From Photorhabdus cinerea (GTDB lineage Bacteria; Pseudomonadota; Gammaproteobacteria; Enterobacterales; Enterobacteriaceae): a stretch of DNA of 64,000 bases. Location of the stretch: NCBI RefSeq assembly GCF_011189575.1, contig NZ_PUJW01000014.1, positions 73,216 through 137,215 on the forward strand, in the 5' to 3' direction. Below the pieces are notes generated by a model that saw only the letters and a program-made list of their open reading frames with translations, was not told the origin of the DNA and made no database searches. Positions 7,814 to 17,101 of the stretch are shown one piece after another (the stretch's first letter is position 1; the number at the start of each line of letters is the position of its first letter). The position numbers and the translations under genes were made by a program.

Positions 7814-8725
7814 TTATACCTGAGCATCGAGTGTGCTGCGAATACGAGCCTTATATAATTCGATTTTTTGCGGTGTTAACATTTTGCGTTCATCATCAAG
7901 CACCACGCCTCCAACATCAGAAGCGATACGCTGAGCGGCCTGCAACATTAGCTTAAAATTCTGATTCGATTCTCCGTAAGAAGGTACCATCATAAACATG
8001 GAAACCCCTGGAGTAGTAAAATCAACCATCGATTCAGGATTAAATGAACCTGGCTTCACCATATTAGCAAGACTGAATAACACCGGACCGCTACCTGATG
8101 GATTTAGGTGACGGTGAAAAATCTGCATTTCTCCAAATTGGAAACCAGATTGCAGAATGCTTTGCAACAGAAATTCACCATTCAATACCTGGCCTTGGTG
8201 TGCTGCCACATGAAGAACCAAAACAATTTCTTTCGCTTTGGCTTGCTCCTCTTCTGCAACAGTTCCCTCTTTTGCTACTTCCTGAGATTTTTCTTCCACC
8301 ACAGATGCATTTTTCTCAAACTCTTCCAGCTCTTCGGATTCAAACAGTCCGAGCTGCGGTTCCTGCTCTTCTGGTACTGCTCTCCTGGCTGTCGTCTCAG
8401 TCTGACGACCAGCAAGCAATGGATCATTTCTCTCTTCAGGAATTGCAGTGTCAATTGACTGACGGCGCTCAATCACCGACTCAGCTTTATGCTCCTGATG
8501 GGGTTTCACCTGCTTATGGGCGTAAGGCTTTTGCTGATTGTCGAACACTTCATCTTCACTGTCATCGACGAAACTATTCTGACGATCACGTTTATGACGT
8601 TTCACTGGGCGATCACGAAAAAGCGAAGAACGCTCTTTACGGTTGGTCCACAACCCATGTAACAGCAAAGCTATTATTGCTATCGCACCAACAATGATTA
8701 ATATCAGACGCAAATCCTGCATCAT
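7814..8725 (-). CDS. zipA: cell division protein, FtsZ-anchoring
   Basis: Essential inner-membrane division protein that tethers FtsZ polymers at midcell. The N-terminus MMQDLRLILIIVGAIAIIAL is the single membrane anchor and is nearly identical to that of E. coli, followed by the basic KERSSLFRDRPVKR patch. Residues from about 60 to 160 are a charged Gln/Glu-rich linker. The C-terminal globular domain (from about VLVLHVAAHQGQVLNG) binds FtsZ. At 303 residues it is somewhat shorter than the E. coli protein (328), the difference lying in the linker. Two adjacent ATGs start the frame. Confidence 0.96.
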   Translation of the reverse strand: MMQDLRLILIIVGAIAIIALLLHGLWTNRKERSSLFRDRPVKRHKRDRQNSFVDDSEDEVFDNQQKPYAHKQVKPHQEHKAESVIERRQSIDTAIPEERNDPLLAGRQTETTARRAVPEEQEPQLGLFESEELEEFEKNASVVEEKSQEVAKEGTVAEEEQAKAKEIVLVLHVAAHQGQVLNGEFLLQSILQSGFQFGEMQIFHRHLNPSGSGPVLFSLANMVKPGSFNPESMVDFTTPGVSMFMMVPSYGESNQNFKLMLQAAQRIASDVGGVVLDDERKMLTPQKIELYKARIRSTLDAQV

Positions 8726-8903
8726 TGCTATCTCTGTTGTTTAAATTAATATGCCACCACGGCAGAACATTTTCTGTATTAACTCTATTTGTCAAATAAC
8801 ACAAGTGCAAGCTTATACACACTTTTCTTCTCAGAAACATGCCTGACAAGCATTTTTTGCGTTTTTTTTGTACAGAATGAGGCTAGTCAGTCGAAAATCC
8901 TGC

Positions 8904-8930
8904 CTATATGATAGCGTTTCAATCATATAG
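8904..8930 (+). promoter_or_regulatory. inverted repeat in the cysZ leader
   Basis: CTATATGAT and ATCATATAG, nine perfect bases each, are separated by 9 nt (AGCGTTTCA), ending 15 bp before the cysZ start. It could be an mRNA hairpin near the ribosome site or an operator; no known regulator is recognised. Confidence 0.4.
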
Positions 8931-8945
8931 AAGAGAATAGGAAGT

Positions 8946-9722
8946 ATGCTTAATTTGACAAAACCGCCCAAAAACTTGAGCGGCTTTCAATATTTGATGC
9001 AAGGTTGCAGATTAATTACTCGACGAGGCATCAAAAGATTCGTTCTATTGCCTTTGCTGGCAAATATTTTGTTACTTGGTGGTTCATTTTGGTGGCTCTA
9101 CCAGAAACTGGAAAGCTGGGTCCACTGGATATTGAGCAAAGTACCAGATTGGATGCAATGGCTGAGTTATATTTTATGGCCGCTGGCAGTGATTTCTATT
9201 CTGCTGATTTTTACTTATTTCTTCAGCACGATAGCGAATTTTATAGCTGCACCATTTAATGGCTTGCTAGCGGAGAAACTGGAAGCGGATTTAACAGGAA
9301 TCCCTGCACCAGATACCGGAGTTATAGAACTGGTAAAAGATGTTCCGCGTATCTTAAAACGGGAATTAGTAAAACTGCTCTATTATATTCCCCGCGCTCT
9401 GCTATTGCTGCTTCTTTATTTCATTCCTGTTATTGGACAAACTGTCGCACCTGTTATCTGGTTTATTTTCAGTGCCTGGATGTTGTCGATTCAATATTGT
9501 GATTATCCATTCGATAACCATAAAGTCAGTTTTCCAACAATGCGTAATGCCCTTCGTCAAAATAAAATAGATAATCTGCAATTTGGCGCCATAGTGAGTA
9601 TTTTAACAATGATCCCTATTGTCAACTTAGTGATTATGCCAATCGCAGTATGCGCTGCCACCGCGATGTGGGTAGATCGCTACCGTGATAAGTATGCAAT
9701 TCATATTATGCAAAAATATTAA
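8946..9722 (+). CDS. cysZ: sulfate transporter CysZ
   Basis: Inner-membrane protein involved in sulfate uptake for cysteine synthesis. Its 258 residues have long hydrophobic segments near residues 30-55, 75-105, 145-180 and 205-240. The order and motifs (GFQYLMQGCRLI, FIAAPFNGLLAEKLE, YCDYPFDNHKVSFPTMR) match E. coli CysZ (253 residues). The gene lies 121 bp upstream of cysK on the same strand, as in E. coli, supporting a shared sulfur-assimilation role and likely CysB control, although no CysB site was confidently seen. Confidence 0.96.
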   Translation: MLNLTKPPKNLSGFQYLMQGCRLITRRGIKRFVLLPLLANILLLGGSFWWLYQKLESWVHWILSKVPDWMQWLSYILWPLAVISILLIFTYFFSTIANFIAAPFNGLLAEKLEADLTGIPAPDTGVIELVKDVPRILKRELVKLLYYIPRALLLLLLYFIPVIGQTVAPVIWFIFSAWMLSIQYCDYPFDNHKVSFPTMRNALRQNKIDNLQFGAIVSILTMIPIVNLVIMPIAVCAATAMWVDRYRDKYAIHIMQKY

Positions 9723-9843
9723 TTCAAAGTTATTCTTTTAGACGATAAGAATATATTTAATCTATATTTCCATAAATTGATTGTTGGCGTATTATTAACC
9801 GGATATCATCAAAGATATCACTAAAGGGAGTTGAAAAACGAGT

Positions 9844-10797
9844 ATGAGTAAAATTTATGAAGATAATTCTTTAACTATTGGTCGTACCCCGTTAGTTCGC
9901 TTAAAACACTTTGGTAATGGACGCATTCTGGCAAAAGTGGAATCCCGTAATCCCAGTTTTAGTGTGAAATGTCGTATCGGTTCTAACATGATTTGGGATG
10001 CTGAAAAACGCGGTATTCTGCAACCAGGGAAAGAGCTGGTAGAACCAACGAGCGGCAATACAGGAATAGCACTTGCTTACGTTGCTGCAGCTCGCGGCTA
10101 CAAATTAACTCTGACTATGCCTGAAACCATGAGTATTGAGCGGCGTAAGCTACTGAAAGCACTGGGAGCAAATCTGGTGCTGACTGAAGGCGCTAAAGGC
10201 ATGAAAGGCGCCATTGAGAAAGCTAATGAAATTCAAGCCAGTGATCCATATCGCTATATCATTCTGCAACAGTTCAGCAATCCAGCAAACCCAGAAATTC
10301 ACGAAAAAACCACAGGGCCAGAAATTTGGGAAGATACAGATGGTGAAGTAGATGTATTTGTTGCTGGTGTAGGTACTGGCGGTACATTAACCGGCGTCAC
10401 CCGTTATCTCAAAAATACCAAAGGTAAAAATATTACTGCGGTTGCAGTAGAACCCGAAGACTCTCCAGTAATCACTCAGACTTTAGCCGGTGAAGAAATA
10501 AAACCAGGTCCACATAAAATTCAAGGTATTGGTGCTGGTTTTATTCCAGATAACCTTGATCTCAAACTAGTTGATCGGGTTTTCAAAATCAGTAATGAAG
10601 AAGCTATCAAAACTGCCCGTGAAATCACGATGAAAGAAGGCATTCTAGCGGGTATTTCCTCTGGTGCGACCGTTGCAGCTGCGGTGAAACTTTCCCAAGA
10701 ACCAGACTTTAAAGATAAAAATATCGTTGTCATTCTGGCTTCATCAGGTGAACGTTATCTGAGCAGTGTGCTGTTTGCTGACTTATCCGATGAATAA
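9844..10797 (+). CDS. cysK: cysteine synthase A (O-acetylserine sulfhydrylase)
   Basis: PLP enzyme making L-cysteine from O-acetyl-L-serine and sulfide. The PLP lysine is in PSFSVKCRIG near residue 42, the substrate loop is TSGNTGIALAY, and the PLP phosphate loop is GVGTGGTLTGV. The C-terminal ISSGATVAAA segment is also conserved. The length of 317 is close to the E. coli value (323). It is followed by a strong intrinsic terminator that separates it from the pts operon. A second isozyme, CysM, is encoded at 14133-15014. Confidence 0.97.
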   Translation: MSKIYEDNSLTIGRTPLVRLKHFGNGRILAKVESRNPSFSVKCRIGSNMIWDAEKRGILQPGKELVEPTSGNTGIALAYVAAARGYKLTLTMPETMSIERRKLLKALGANLVLTEGAKGMKGAIEKANEIQASDPYRYIILQQFSNPANPEIHEKTTGPEIWEDTDGEVDVFVAGVGTGGTLTGVTRYLKNTKGKNITAVAVEPEDSPVITQTLAGEEIKPGPHKIQGIGAGFIPDNLDLKLVDRVFKISNEEAIKTAREITMKEGILAGISSGATVAAAVKLSQEPDFKDKNIVVILASSGERYLSSVLFADLSDE

Positions 10798-10830
10798 AAG
10801 TATCTGAGTAAATTACTTAGTTTTATTGAT

Positions 10831-10857
10831 AAAAAAGCACCTAAATGGTGCTTTTTC
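10831..10857 (+). terminator. intrinsic terminator of cysK
   Basis: Perfect stem AAAAAGCACC / GGTGCTTTTT with a 5-nt loop, ending in a T run, 33 nt past the cysK stop. Confidence 0.92.
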
Positions 10858-10928
10858 TGTGTAGTAGATCAAACTTTTACACTTTGCCAGATGATTTCTT
10901 ACAATGGGTTTAGTATTTAACCAATAAT

Positions 10929-10954
10929 AATTATTTCGATGCTCGAAATTAATT
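10929..10954 (+). promoter_or_regulatory. Mlc-like operator upstream of ptsH
   Basis: AT-flanked palindrome TTTCGATGCTCGAAA inside AATTA...TTAATT. It closely resembles the Mlc site I recall for the E. coli ptsH P0 promoter (TTTTGATGCGCGAAATT). It lies about 170 bp before the ptsH start, which fits glucose induction of the PTS operon. The identification is by similarity only. Confidence 0.65.
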
Positions 10955-11125
10955 AACAGAAGTAGTAGTTTCGGTTAAGGAGTTCTGCGATCTATCTTTA
11001 CTTCAAACTATCAATCAGAAGCATCGGAAGAAACAATTTTTTAATAATGAATACTCAAGTTAAGATTTATCCACTACACATAATCTTAGCTTAACAGCAG
11101 AAATCTAAGTTATTGAGGAAACGTT

Positions 11126-11383
11126 ATGTTCCAGCAAGAAGTCACTATTACCGCGCCAAATGGCCTACACACCCGCCCGGCTGCACAGTTTGTTAAAGAA
11201 GCAAAAAGTTTCGCCTCCGACATTACGCTAACTTCCGGCGGCAAAACTGCCAGTGCGAAAAGCCTGTTTAAACTGCAAACTTTAGGACTGACTCAAGGCA
11301 CCGTTGTGACCATCTCTGCTGAAGGTGAAGATGAGCAAAAAGCAATCGAACACTTGGTTAAATTAATGGCAGAACTGGAATAA
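11126..11383 (+). CDS. ptsH: phosphocarrier protein HPr
   Basis: Small cytoplasmic phosphocarrier that moves phosphate from enzyme I to sugar-specific EIIA domains. It has 85 residues, the usual length. The phospho-accepting histidine is in GLHTRPAAQF (His15) and the regulatory-site serine is in SAKSLFKLQ (Ser46). It is first in the ptsH-ptsI-crr operon. A strong ribosome site (TGAGGAAACG) precedes the ATG. Confidence 0.99.
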   Translation: MFQQEVTITAPNGLHTRPAAQFVKEAKSFASDITLTSGGKTASAKSLFKLQTLGLTQGTVVTISAEGEDEQKAIEHLVKLMAELE

Positions 11384-11567
11384 CAACCTGTTAGCCACAA
11401 AGCCAGCCAAGATTCAGACGTTATGAATAAACCGATATTCACTTAGCCGTCCTCCATCCCCAGATAAACATTTATCAGGGGATGTCAGTTTAAATGCATA
11501 TCCTAAAACAGCAAACCATTTGCAGGCTGGCTCTTTAGAAAATAATTATTAGTAGTTAGGTAACATT

Positions 11568-13295
11568 ATGATTTCAGGCATTTTAGTATCACCAGGCATC
11601 GCTTTCGGTAAGGCTCTATTACTGAAAGAAGACCCCATCATTATTAATCAGAAAAAAATCAACCAAGAACAAGTCGAGCAAGAAATCTCCCATTTCAAGC
11701 AAGGTCGTGAAAAAGCCTCATCCCAATTAGAAATAATCAAGAACATAGCGGCAAAAAACCTCGGAGAAGAAAAAGCTGAAATCTTCGAAGGACACATCAT
11801 GCTGCTGGAAGATGAAGAACTTGAACAAGAAATTATTTCGTTAATCAAAAATGATCTCAAAACTGCGGATGCTGCGGTTTATTCCGTTATTGAAACTCAA
11901 GCCCATGCCCTTGAGGAACTGGATGATGAATACCTGAAAGAACGAGCGACAGATGTGCGAGATATCGGTAAACGCCTGCTGAAAAACATTCTAGGTATGC
12001 CTATTGTCGATCTTGGTTCAATTTCAGAAAAAGTCGTTCTGGTTGCTAGCGACCTAACCCCCTCTGAAACTGCACAGCTCAATCTGGAAAAAGTGCTTGG
12101 TTTCATTACTGATTTCGGTGGCCGCACTTCCCACACATCAATCATGGCCCGTTCCCTTGAGCTTCCGGCAATTGTCGGTACGACTAACTCAACAACAGAA
12201 ATCCAGAATGGTGATTACCTAATCCTGGATGCGGTAAATAACCATATTTATGTCAACCCATCCGATACAAAAATTGAGCAGTTAAAGAAAACCAAAAACG
12301 AATATCTGGCAGAAAAAACTGAACTTGCGAAACTGAAAGATTTGCCAGCAATTACGCTTGATGGCCATCAAGTTGAAGTCTGCGCCAATATCGGAACTGT
12401 TCGGGATGTTGCTGGCGCTGAACGCAACGGTGCCGAAGGTGTCGGTTTATACCGCACAGAATTTTTGTTTATGGATCGTGATTCATTGCCAACAGAGGAA
12501 GAACAATTCCAGGCTTATAAAGCTGTTGCTGAGGCAATGGGCAGCCAAGCGGTTATTATACGCACGATGGATATCGGCGGTGACAAAGATCTGCCCTATA
12601 TGAATCTACCGAAAGAAGAGAATCCATTCCTCGGTTGGCGTGCAATTCGCATTTGCCTTGATCGAAAAGAGATCTTACATTCTCAGTTACGTGCTATTTT
12701 ACGTGCATCTGCTTTCGGTAAATTACGTATTATGTTTCCAATGATTATTTCTGTAGAAGAAGTACGGGAGCTGAAAGCAGAACTTGAATTACTGAAAGGT
12801 CAATTACGTGAAGAAGGCAAAAAATTCAATGAAGCAATTGAAGTGGGTGTGATGGTTGAAACACCAGCTTCAGCGGTTATTGCTCGTCACCTGGCAAAAG
12901 AAGTTGACTTTTTCAGTATTGGGACAAACGATTTAACTCAGTATACTCTCGCTGTAGACCGTGGTAACGAGTTGATTTCTCATCTTTATAACCCGATGCT
13001 ACCAGCAGTATTGAGCCTGATTAAGCAAACCATCGATGCTTCACACGCTGAAGGTAAATGGACGGGGATGTGTGGCGAGCTTGCGGGTGATGAACGTGCT
13101 ACACTGTTGTTATTAGGTATGGGGCTAGATGAGTTTAGTATGAGTGCAATTTCTATTCCCGGCATCAAAAAAATTATTCGTAATACTCGTTACGAAGATG
13201 CAAAGGCACTGGCTGATCAAGCCCTTTCTCAGCCAACTGCCAAGGAATTGATGGAGTTAGTTGATACTTTCATCAAAGAAAAAACACTTTGCTAA
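11568..13295 (+). CDS. ptsI: PTS enzyme I (phosphoenolpyruvate-protein phosphotransferase)
   Basis: Autophosphorylates from phosphoenolpyruvate and passes the phosphate to HPr. Its 575 residues match E. coli. The active histidine is in GGRTSHTSIMARS near residue 189. The C-terminal PEP-binding barrel shows GLYRTEFLFMDRD, GTNDLTQYTLAVDR and the cysteine-containing GMCGELAGD loop. It lies 184 bp after ptsH and 48 bp before crr. No terminator is seen in either gap, consistent with one operon. Confidence 0.99.
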   Translation: MISGILVSPGIAFGKALLLKEDPIIINQKKINQEQVEQEISHFKQGREKASSQLEIIKNIAAKNLGEEKAEIFEGHIMLLEDEELEQEIISLIKNDLKTADAAVYSVIETQAHALEELDDEYLKERATDVRDIGKRLLKNILGMPIVDLGSISEKVVLVASDLTPSETAQLNLEKVLGFITDFGGRTSHTSIMARSLELPAIVGTTNSTTEIQNGDYLILDAVNNHIYVNPSDTKIEQLKKTKNEYLAEKTELAKLKDLPAITLDGHQVEVCANIGTVRDVAGAERNGAEGVGLYRTEFLFMDRDSLPTEEEQFQAYKAVAEAMGSQAVIIRTMDIGGDKDLPYMNLPKEENPFLGWRAIRICLDRKEILHSQLRAILRASAFGKLRIMFPMIISVEEVRELKAELELLKGQLREEGKKFNEAIEVGVMVETPASAVIARHLAKEVDFFSIGTNDLTQYTLAVDRGNELISHLYNPMLPAVLSLIKQTIDASHAEGKWTGMCGELAGDERATLLLLGMGLDEFSMSAISIPGIKKIIRNTRYEDAKALADQALSQPTAKELMELVDTFIKEKTLC

Positions 13296-13343
13296 CAATA
13301 TCGGTTAAAACGCGGTCCAGTATAAACAATTAGGAGAAGATTC

Positions 13344-13853
13344 ATGGGTCTGTTTGATAAACTGAAATCTCTGGTTTCAGATGATAAAAAAAACAGCGGC
13401 ACTATTGAAATAATCGCGCCTTTGTCTGGTGAGATTGTCAATATTGAAGATGTTCCAGATGTTGTTTTCGCCGAGAAAATTGTCGGTGACGGTATCGCTA
13501 TAAAACCTGCTGGCAATAAGATAGTTGCTCCTGTTGATGGGACTATTGGCAAAATCTTTGAAACCAACCATGCGTTTTCTATCGAATCGGACAGCGGTAT
13601 TGAGCTATTTGTCCACTTTGGTATTGATACGGTTGAGCTTAAAGGTGAAGGCTTTAAGCGCATTGCTGAAGAAGGTCAACGTGTGCAGAAGGGAGATTTA
13701 GTTTTGGAGTTTGACCTTAAACTCCTCGAAGAAAGAGCGAAATCAACTCTGACACCTGTTGTTATTTCCAACATGGATGAAATTAAAGAATTATCCAAAC
13801 TGAGTGGCTCTGTCACTGTTGGCGAAACGCCCATTATGCGGATTAAAAAGTAA
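13344..13853 (+). CDS. crr: PTS glucose-specific EIIA component
   Basis: Cytoplasmic EIIA-Glc (169 residues) that takes phosphate from HPr and gives it to EIIB domains lacking their own EIIA. It also signals carbon status to adenylate cyclase and permeases. The two active-site histidines are in ETNHAFSI (about 75) and LFVHFGIDTVEL (about 90). TreB at 54846 carries no EIIA domain, so this protein is its likely phosphodonor. A terminator follows. Confidence 0.98.
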   Translation: MGLFDKLKSLVSDDKKNSGTIEIIAPLSGEIVNIEDVPDVVFAEKIVGDGIAIKPAGNKIVAPVDGTIGKIFETNHAFSIESDSGIELFVHFGIDTVELKGEGFKRIAEEGQRVQKGDLVLEFDLKLLEERAKSTLTPVVISNMDEIKELSKLSGSVTVGETPIMRIKK

Positions 13854-13892
13854 CAATACGTTCATTTAATATCGAAATACCATTTTCATCTT

Positions 13893-13924
13893 AAAAAAAC
13901 AGCCGACAATTGCGGCTGTTTTTT
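13893..13924 (+). terminator. intrinsic terminator of the pts operon
   Basis: Stem AAAACAGCCG / CGGCTGTTTT with a 7-nt loop, flanked by A and T runs, so it could work from both sides. It lies 40 nt after crr. Confidence 0.93.
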
Positions 13925-14132
13925 CGTCCCATTATTTAACTTATCTAACCTTCCAATTCAATAATCAGGTAATGTGGGCATCGTTTACCTTTATTGAGAC
14001 TGTTACTTTTGCCTTTACTTGTTCCAACTTATTGATATCTGCCAGCATAACAGCATTTGGACTTCCTGCTGTGTTCCTCTTTTCAGACTATGATATAAAC
14101 TCAGAACGATACTGACGGATATTTTAATCAGA

Positions 14133-15014
14133 TTAATTAAATACTCCGGTAGAAAGATATCTGTCACCACGATCACAGATAATTGCAACAATTACTGCGT
14201 CCGGGTTTTGAGCTGCCACTTTTAATGCGCCAGCAACAGCACCACCAGAACTGACCCCACAAAAAATCCCTTCTTTCCGGGCTAACAGGCGCATGGTGTC
14301 TTCAGCTTCCTTCTGAGTAATATCCAGTACCTTATCCACCAGCTCCTTTTGAAAAATACCAGGCAGATAGGCTGGCGACCAACGACGAATACCTGGGATA
14401 TGACTATTTTCAGCGGGTTGTAATCCAATAACTTGAACACTATCAGACTGGCTTTTCAAATAGCGACTAACACCGGTAATTGTCCCCGTTGTTCCCATAC
14501 TGGAAACAAAATGTGTAATACGCCCTTTTGTTTGTTGCCAAATTTCTGGTCCTGTAGTGGTAAAATGTGCCAATGGATTATCCGGGTTATTGAATTGATC
14601 AAGAACCTTACCTTCACCATTACGCTCCATTTGTTGTGCTAAATCACGTGCACCTTCCATACCCACTTCTTTACTCACCACAATAAGTTCTGCGCCATAA
14701 GCACGCATAGAAGCTTGACGTTCAAGACTCATATTGTCAGGCATCAATAATTTAAGCTGATAACCTTTTACCGCAGCGATCATCGCCAACGCGATACCTG
14801 TATTTCCACTAGTTGCTTCAATTAATACGTCACCAGGAGAAATTTCACCTCGTAATTCAGCCTGCTGAATCATTGACAGCGCTGCTCTGTCTTTTATTGA
14901 ACCTGCTGGGTTATTACCTTCAAGTTTTATCCATATTTCCACACCTAGCTGATTGGTCATTCGTTGTAATTTTACCAGCGGGGTATTACCTATAAAGTGT
15001 TCCAAGCTTGCCAC
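14133..15014 (-). CDS. cysM: cysteine synthase B
   Basis: PLP-dependent O-acetylserine sulfhydrylase that, in enterobacteria, also accepts thiosulfate to form S-sulfocysteine. Its 293 residues have the PLP lysine in NNPAGSIKDRAA near residue 41, the ATSGNTGIALAM loop and SMGTTGTITGV. It is shorter than CysK and has the CysM-type IGNTPLVKLQRM start. It lies downstream of cysPTWA on the same strand (139 bp gap), the same order as in E. coli, consistent with thiosulfate use. Confidence 0.96.
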   Translation of the reverse strand: MASLEHFIGNTPLVKLQRMTNQLGVEIWIKLEGNNPAGSIKDRAALSMIQQAELRGEISPGDVLIEATSGNTGIALAMIAAVKGYQLKLLMPDNMSLERQASMRAYGAELIVVSKEVGMEGARDLAQQMERNGEGKVLDQFNNPDNPLAHFTTTGPEIWQQTKGRITHFVSSMGTTGTITGVSRYLKSQSDSVQVIGLQPAENSHIPGIRRWSPAYLPGIFQKELVDKVLDITQKEAEDTMRLLARKEGIFCGVSSGGAVAGALKVAAQNPDAVIVAIICDRGDRYLSTGVFN

Positions 15015-15153
15015 AGCTATTACCTAATTTTTATTTAATAGAAAAGCGAAATAACCATATTCAGAAATATATCACAAGACTTTAAATAAAAAATGCTCAT
15101 CTCCTGGCGGTAAAGAGATGAGCAAATGGTACCAACCAAAATTTAAATTATTA

Positions 15154-16242
15154 TCAAGCGGTCTGGGCTAAACTAAGGGCTTGCAGTTGTTTATCACCAG
15201 CATATAAACGCGCTTCAGTACCACCAATAAAATAACGGCTTCCCCTCGCCGGTACTGAGGTTTCATCAAACCAAATAATAGCAACTGGCTCCTGATGCCA
15301 ACCCAGAGGTTGAACGGAAAGCTGCCAAAAATGCCCACGAGGGCTGACCTCCGTCACCTGTACAGGCAGGGGGCTAGATGGTGTAGGCTGCGGATTCATC
15401 ATGACTTCCCACGGACGCAGGAAGACATCAACGCTCCCCTGATAGATTGGTGTCACCTTGAGAGGCAAGTGCTGCCCGCCAATCAAAAGTTGAGAACCTT
15501 TAATCTCACCACGCAGGTGGTTAACCTCCCCCAAGAATTCCATAACAAAACGGCTTGCCGGATAACGCCATACCTCTTGGGGTGTACCTACTTGTTCAAT
15601 ACTGCCCTGGCTCATGACAACAATCCGGTCAGCCACTTCCATAGCTTCTTCCTGATCATGAGTCACAAAAACGCTGGTAAATTTCAATTCTTCATGGAGT
15701 CGACGTAACCAACGACGTAACTCCATTCTTACCTGAGCATCCAGTGCACCAAATGGCTCATCCAGTAACAAAATTTGTGGTTCAACAGCTAGAGCCCTTG
15801 CCAGTGCTACCCGCTGCTTTTGACCACCAGAAAGCTGTGACGGATAACGTTCAGCGAGATGAGTCAATTGCACCATCTCCAACAATTCCATCACCTTACG
15901 GCGAATAGAAGCCGTATCAGGACGCTTACGTCGTGGAAGTACTGTCAACCCGAAGGCAACGTTATCAAATACGGTCATATGCCGAAACAACGCATAATGC
16001 TGAAATACAAATCCAACCTGCCGGTCTTTGGCATGCATGCGGCTAACATCTTGTCCGTGGAAACTCAGTTTTCCCGTAGTCTGTTGTTCCAGACCAGCAA
16101 TAATCCTTAACAAGGTTGTTTTACCGGAGCCGGACGGACCAAGCAGAGCGACCATTTCTCCGGAAAAAATATTCAGAGTGATATCGCTCAGAACCTGAGT
16201 TCGACCAAAATATTTACTGATGTTGTTAATTTCAATACTCAT
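15154..16242 (-). CDS. cysA: sulfate/thiosulfate ABC transporter ATP-binding protein
   Basis: Cytoplasmic ATPase of the sulfate/thiosulfate importer. It has Walker A GPSGSGKT near residue 36, Q-loop FVFQHYALFRHMTV, signature LSGGQKQRVALARAL, Walker B ILLLDEPFGALDA and switch His in FVTHDQEEAME. A C-terminal TOBE-like regulatory region follows. The start at MSIEINNISKYFG (16242) is chosen because AGGAG lies just upstream and it matches E. coli; a longer frame would run into the cysW stop region. It is the last transporter gene, 13 nt after cysW. Confidence 0.97.
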   Translation of the reverse strand: MSIEINNISKYFGRTQVLSDITLNIFSGEMVALLGPSGSGKTTLLRIIAGLEQQTTGKLSFHGQDVSRMHAKDRQVGFVFQHYALFRHMTVFDNVAFGLTVLPRRKRPDTASIRRKVMELLEMVQLTHLAERYPSQLSGGQKQRVALARALAVEPQILLLDEPFGALDAQVRMELRRWLRRLHEELKFTSVFVTHDQEEAMEVADRIVVMSQGSIEQVGTPQEVWRYPASRFVMEFLGEVNHLRGEIKGSQLLIGGQHLPLKVTPIYQGSVDVFLRPWEVMMNPQPTPSSPLPVQVTEVSPRGHFWQLSVQPLGWHQEPVAIIWFDETSVPARGSRYFIGGTEARLYAGDKQLQALSLAQTA

Positions 16243-16255
16243 ATTCGCTCCTGCT

Positions 16256-17101
16256 TTAACCATGCTGGCGGTTTAACCGCCATTGCAAAGCACTTTTAAC
16301 AACCAATGTGATAATTGCCATCAACGCCAGCAACGCCGCCGCGGTAAACGCCCCTACGGTATTGTAATCTTGATGCAATAACTCAACTTGCAACGGCAAT
16401 GTGTAAGTTTCACCACGAATAGCACCAGATACCACTGAAACAGCACCAAATTCACCAATCGCCCGGGCATTGGTCAAAACCACACCATATAACAACGCCC
16501 AACGGATATTTGGTAACGTCACCCGCCAAAACATTTTCCAACCAGATGCTCCTAGCAATATTGCTGCTTCATCTTCCTGACTCCCTTGGCTAAGCATCAT
16601 TGGCACCAGTTCTCGAACAACAAACGGGCAAGTAACAAATACGGTTACCAACACCATTCCCGGCCAAGAAAACATCAATTGGATATCATAGGATTCCAGT
16701 ACACTCCCTGCCCAACCATTCGAACCATAAAATAATAGGTAGAGCAAACCAGCCACTACTGGAGAAACAGCAAATGGGATATCAATTAACGTCAGCAAAC
16801 ATTGCCGCCCAGGAAACTGAAAACGCGTTACCAACCAAGCGATCATTACGCCAAAAATTAGGTTTACCGGAACTGTGATCAATGCAATCAATACCGTTAA
16901 CCAAATGGCATGCAACATATCAGGATCTAAAAGATTCTGAGTGACTACGCCAATTCCTTTAGAAAAGGCTGTCATAAAAATCCACACAATTGGGATCACT
17001 AACAGCAAGACTGAAAACAGTACTCCTGTTGCGATAAGTGCCCATTTCCCCCAATTTACAGGAGTCCATTGCGCTATATAAAATTCAGATAAATCGGCCA
17101 T
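16256..17101 (-). CDS. cysW: sulfate/thiosulfate ABC transporter permease
   Basis: One of two inner-membrane permease subunits of the CysPTWA importer. It has about six membrane segments and the permease EAA loop ending in EDEAAILLGASGWKMFWRVTLPNI. The ATG at 17101 overlaps the cysT stop by one base (TGATG), which favours it over an in-frame TTG one codon upstream and implies translational coupling. Confidence 0.96.
   Translation of the reverse strand: MADLSEFYIAQWTPVNWGKWALIATGVLFSVLLLVIPIVWIFMTAFSKGIGVVTQNLLDPDMLHAIWLTVLIALITVPVNLIFGVMIAWLVTRFQFPGRQCLLTLIDIPFAVSPVVAGLLYLLFYGSNGWAGSVLESYDIQLMFSWPGMVLVTVFVTCPFVVRELVPMMLSQGSQEDEAAILLGASGWKMFWRVTLPNIRWALLYGVVLTNARAIGEFGAVSVVSGAIRGETYTLPLQVELLHQDYNTVGAFTAAALLALMAIITLVVKSALQWRLNRQHG

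Noticed and set aside
8098..8697. 199-codon plus-strand frame antisense to zipA
   Set aside because: Fully inside zipA, no ribosome site, and its composition reflects the Gln/Glu-rich linker on the other strand.
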